Shown piece by piece: positions 39,761-39,764 of a stretch of 39,764 bases of DNA; within the stretch, counting starts at the first letter, position 1; each line of letters begins with the position of its first letter. Both the position numbers and the translations under genes were made by a program. The notes beneath the pieces were generated by a model that saw only the letters and a program-made list of their open reading frames with translations, had not been told where the DNA came from and searched no databases. Source of the DNA: a virus; the IMG/VR virus record IMGVR_UViG_3300021389_000055, positions 1 through 39,764 of that record; one strand, 5' to 3'.

Positions 39761-39764
39761 GTTC

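Overview
The window looks like a near-complete, probably complete, genome of a lytic siphovirus of a marine-type flavobacterium (phylum Bacteroidota). Reasons: a full head, tail and lysis gene set packed into about 39.8 kb; almost no Shine-Dalgarno signals; A-rich sequence before the best-expressed start codons; and a protein with a signal peptide followed by a type IX secretion (T9SS) C-terminal sorting domain, a signal used only by Bacteroidota. I see no integrase, C1-type repressor, transposase or CRISPR array.

Layout. Bases 1-413 are a non-coding control region. From 414 to 25199 all genes are on the + strand and form the virion and part of the lysis functions: terminase (1037-2833), tail completion, tape measure and tail tip (2830-11362), protease/scaffold, major capsid protein and two tail-tube-like proteins (11393-14903), a block of fibre proteins (14903-18763), then portal, head-tail connector and the large receptor-binding fibre (19626-24980) and a small holin-like protein. 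Four copies of an 18-bp motif, TTCGTAAATTATAAAAAG (one with a single mismatch), stand just before the first gene of four blocks (414, 3559, 11393, 19056). They look like phage-specific late promoters that divide the arm into four transcription units.

From 25264 to 39744 all genes are on the - strand, converging on the left arm at a hairpin terminator near 25227. Read in transcription order (right to left) they are: small unknown early proteins (39744-36994), a sigma-region-4-like regulator (36285-37001), recombination and replication (ERF annealing protein, RecE/Cas4-like nuclease, SSB-like protein, RecA-fold helicase, metallophosphoesterase), an unusual 55-nt tRNA-like element (33911-33965), a repeat-rich intergenic region (31273-31452), an envelope-directed set (lipoprotein, T9SS-type secreted protein, many tiny membrane proteins), dNTP-hydrolase-like and nuclease-like proteins, RusA resolvase, a T4 gp55-like late sigma candidate (26422-26856), endolysin and a second holin. 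There is no DNA polymerase or primase, so replication must use host enzymes.

How it may work together (inference): early genes fire from the right end; if the two ends are joined, a consensus -35/-10 pair with 17-bp spacing spans the junction and points at the first early gene. The gp55-like protein would then switch on the four late promoters. Many genes are joined by TAATG stop/start overlaps, so translation is probably coupled. The most unusual items are the T9SS-targeted phage protein whose sorting domain is in the -1 frame, the minimal tRNA-like element, the late-promoter/sigma pair, and the structured leader before the acidic early protein at 38870-39328.
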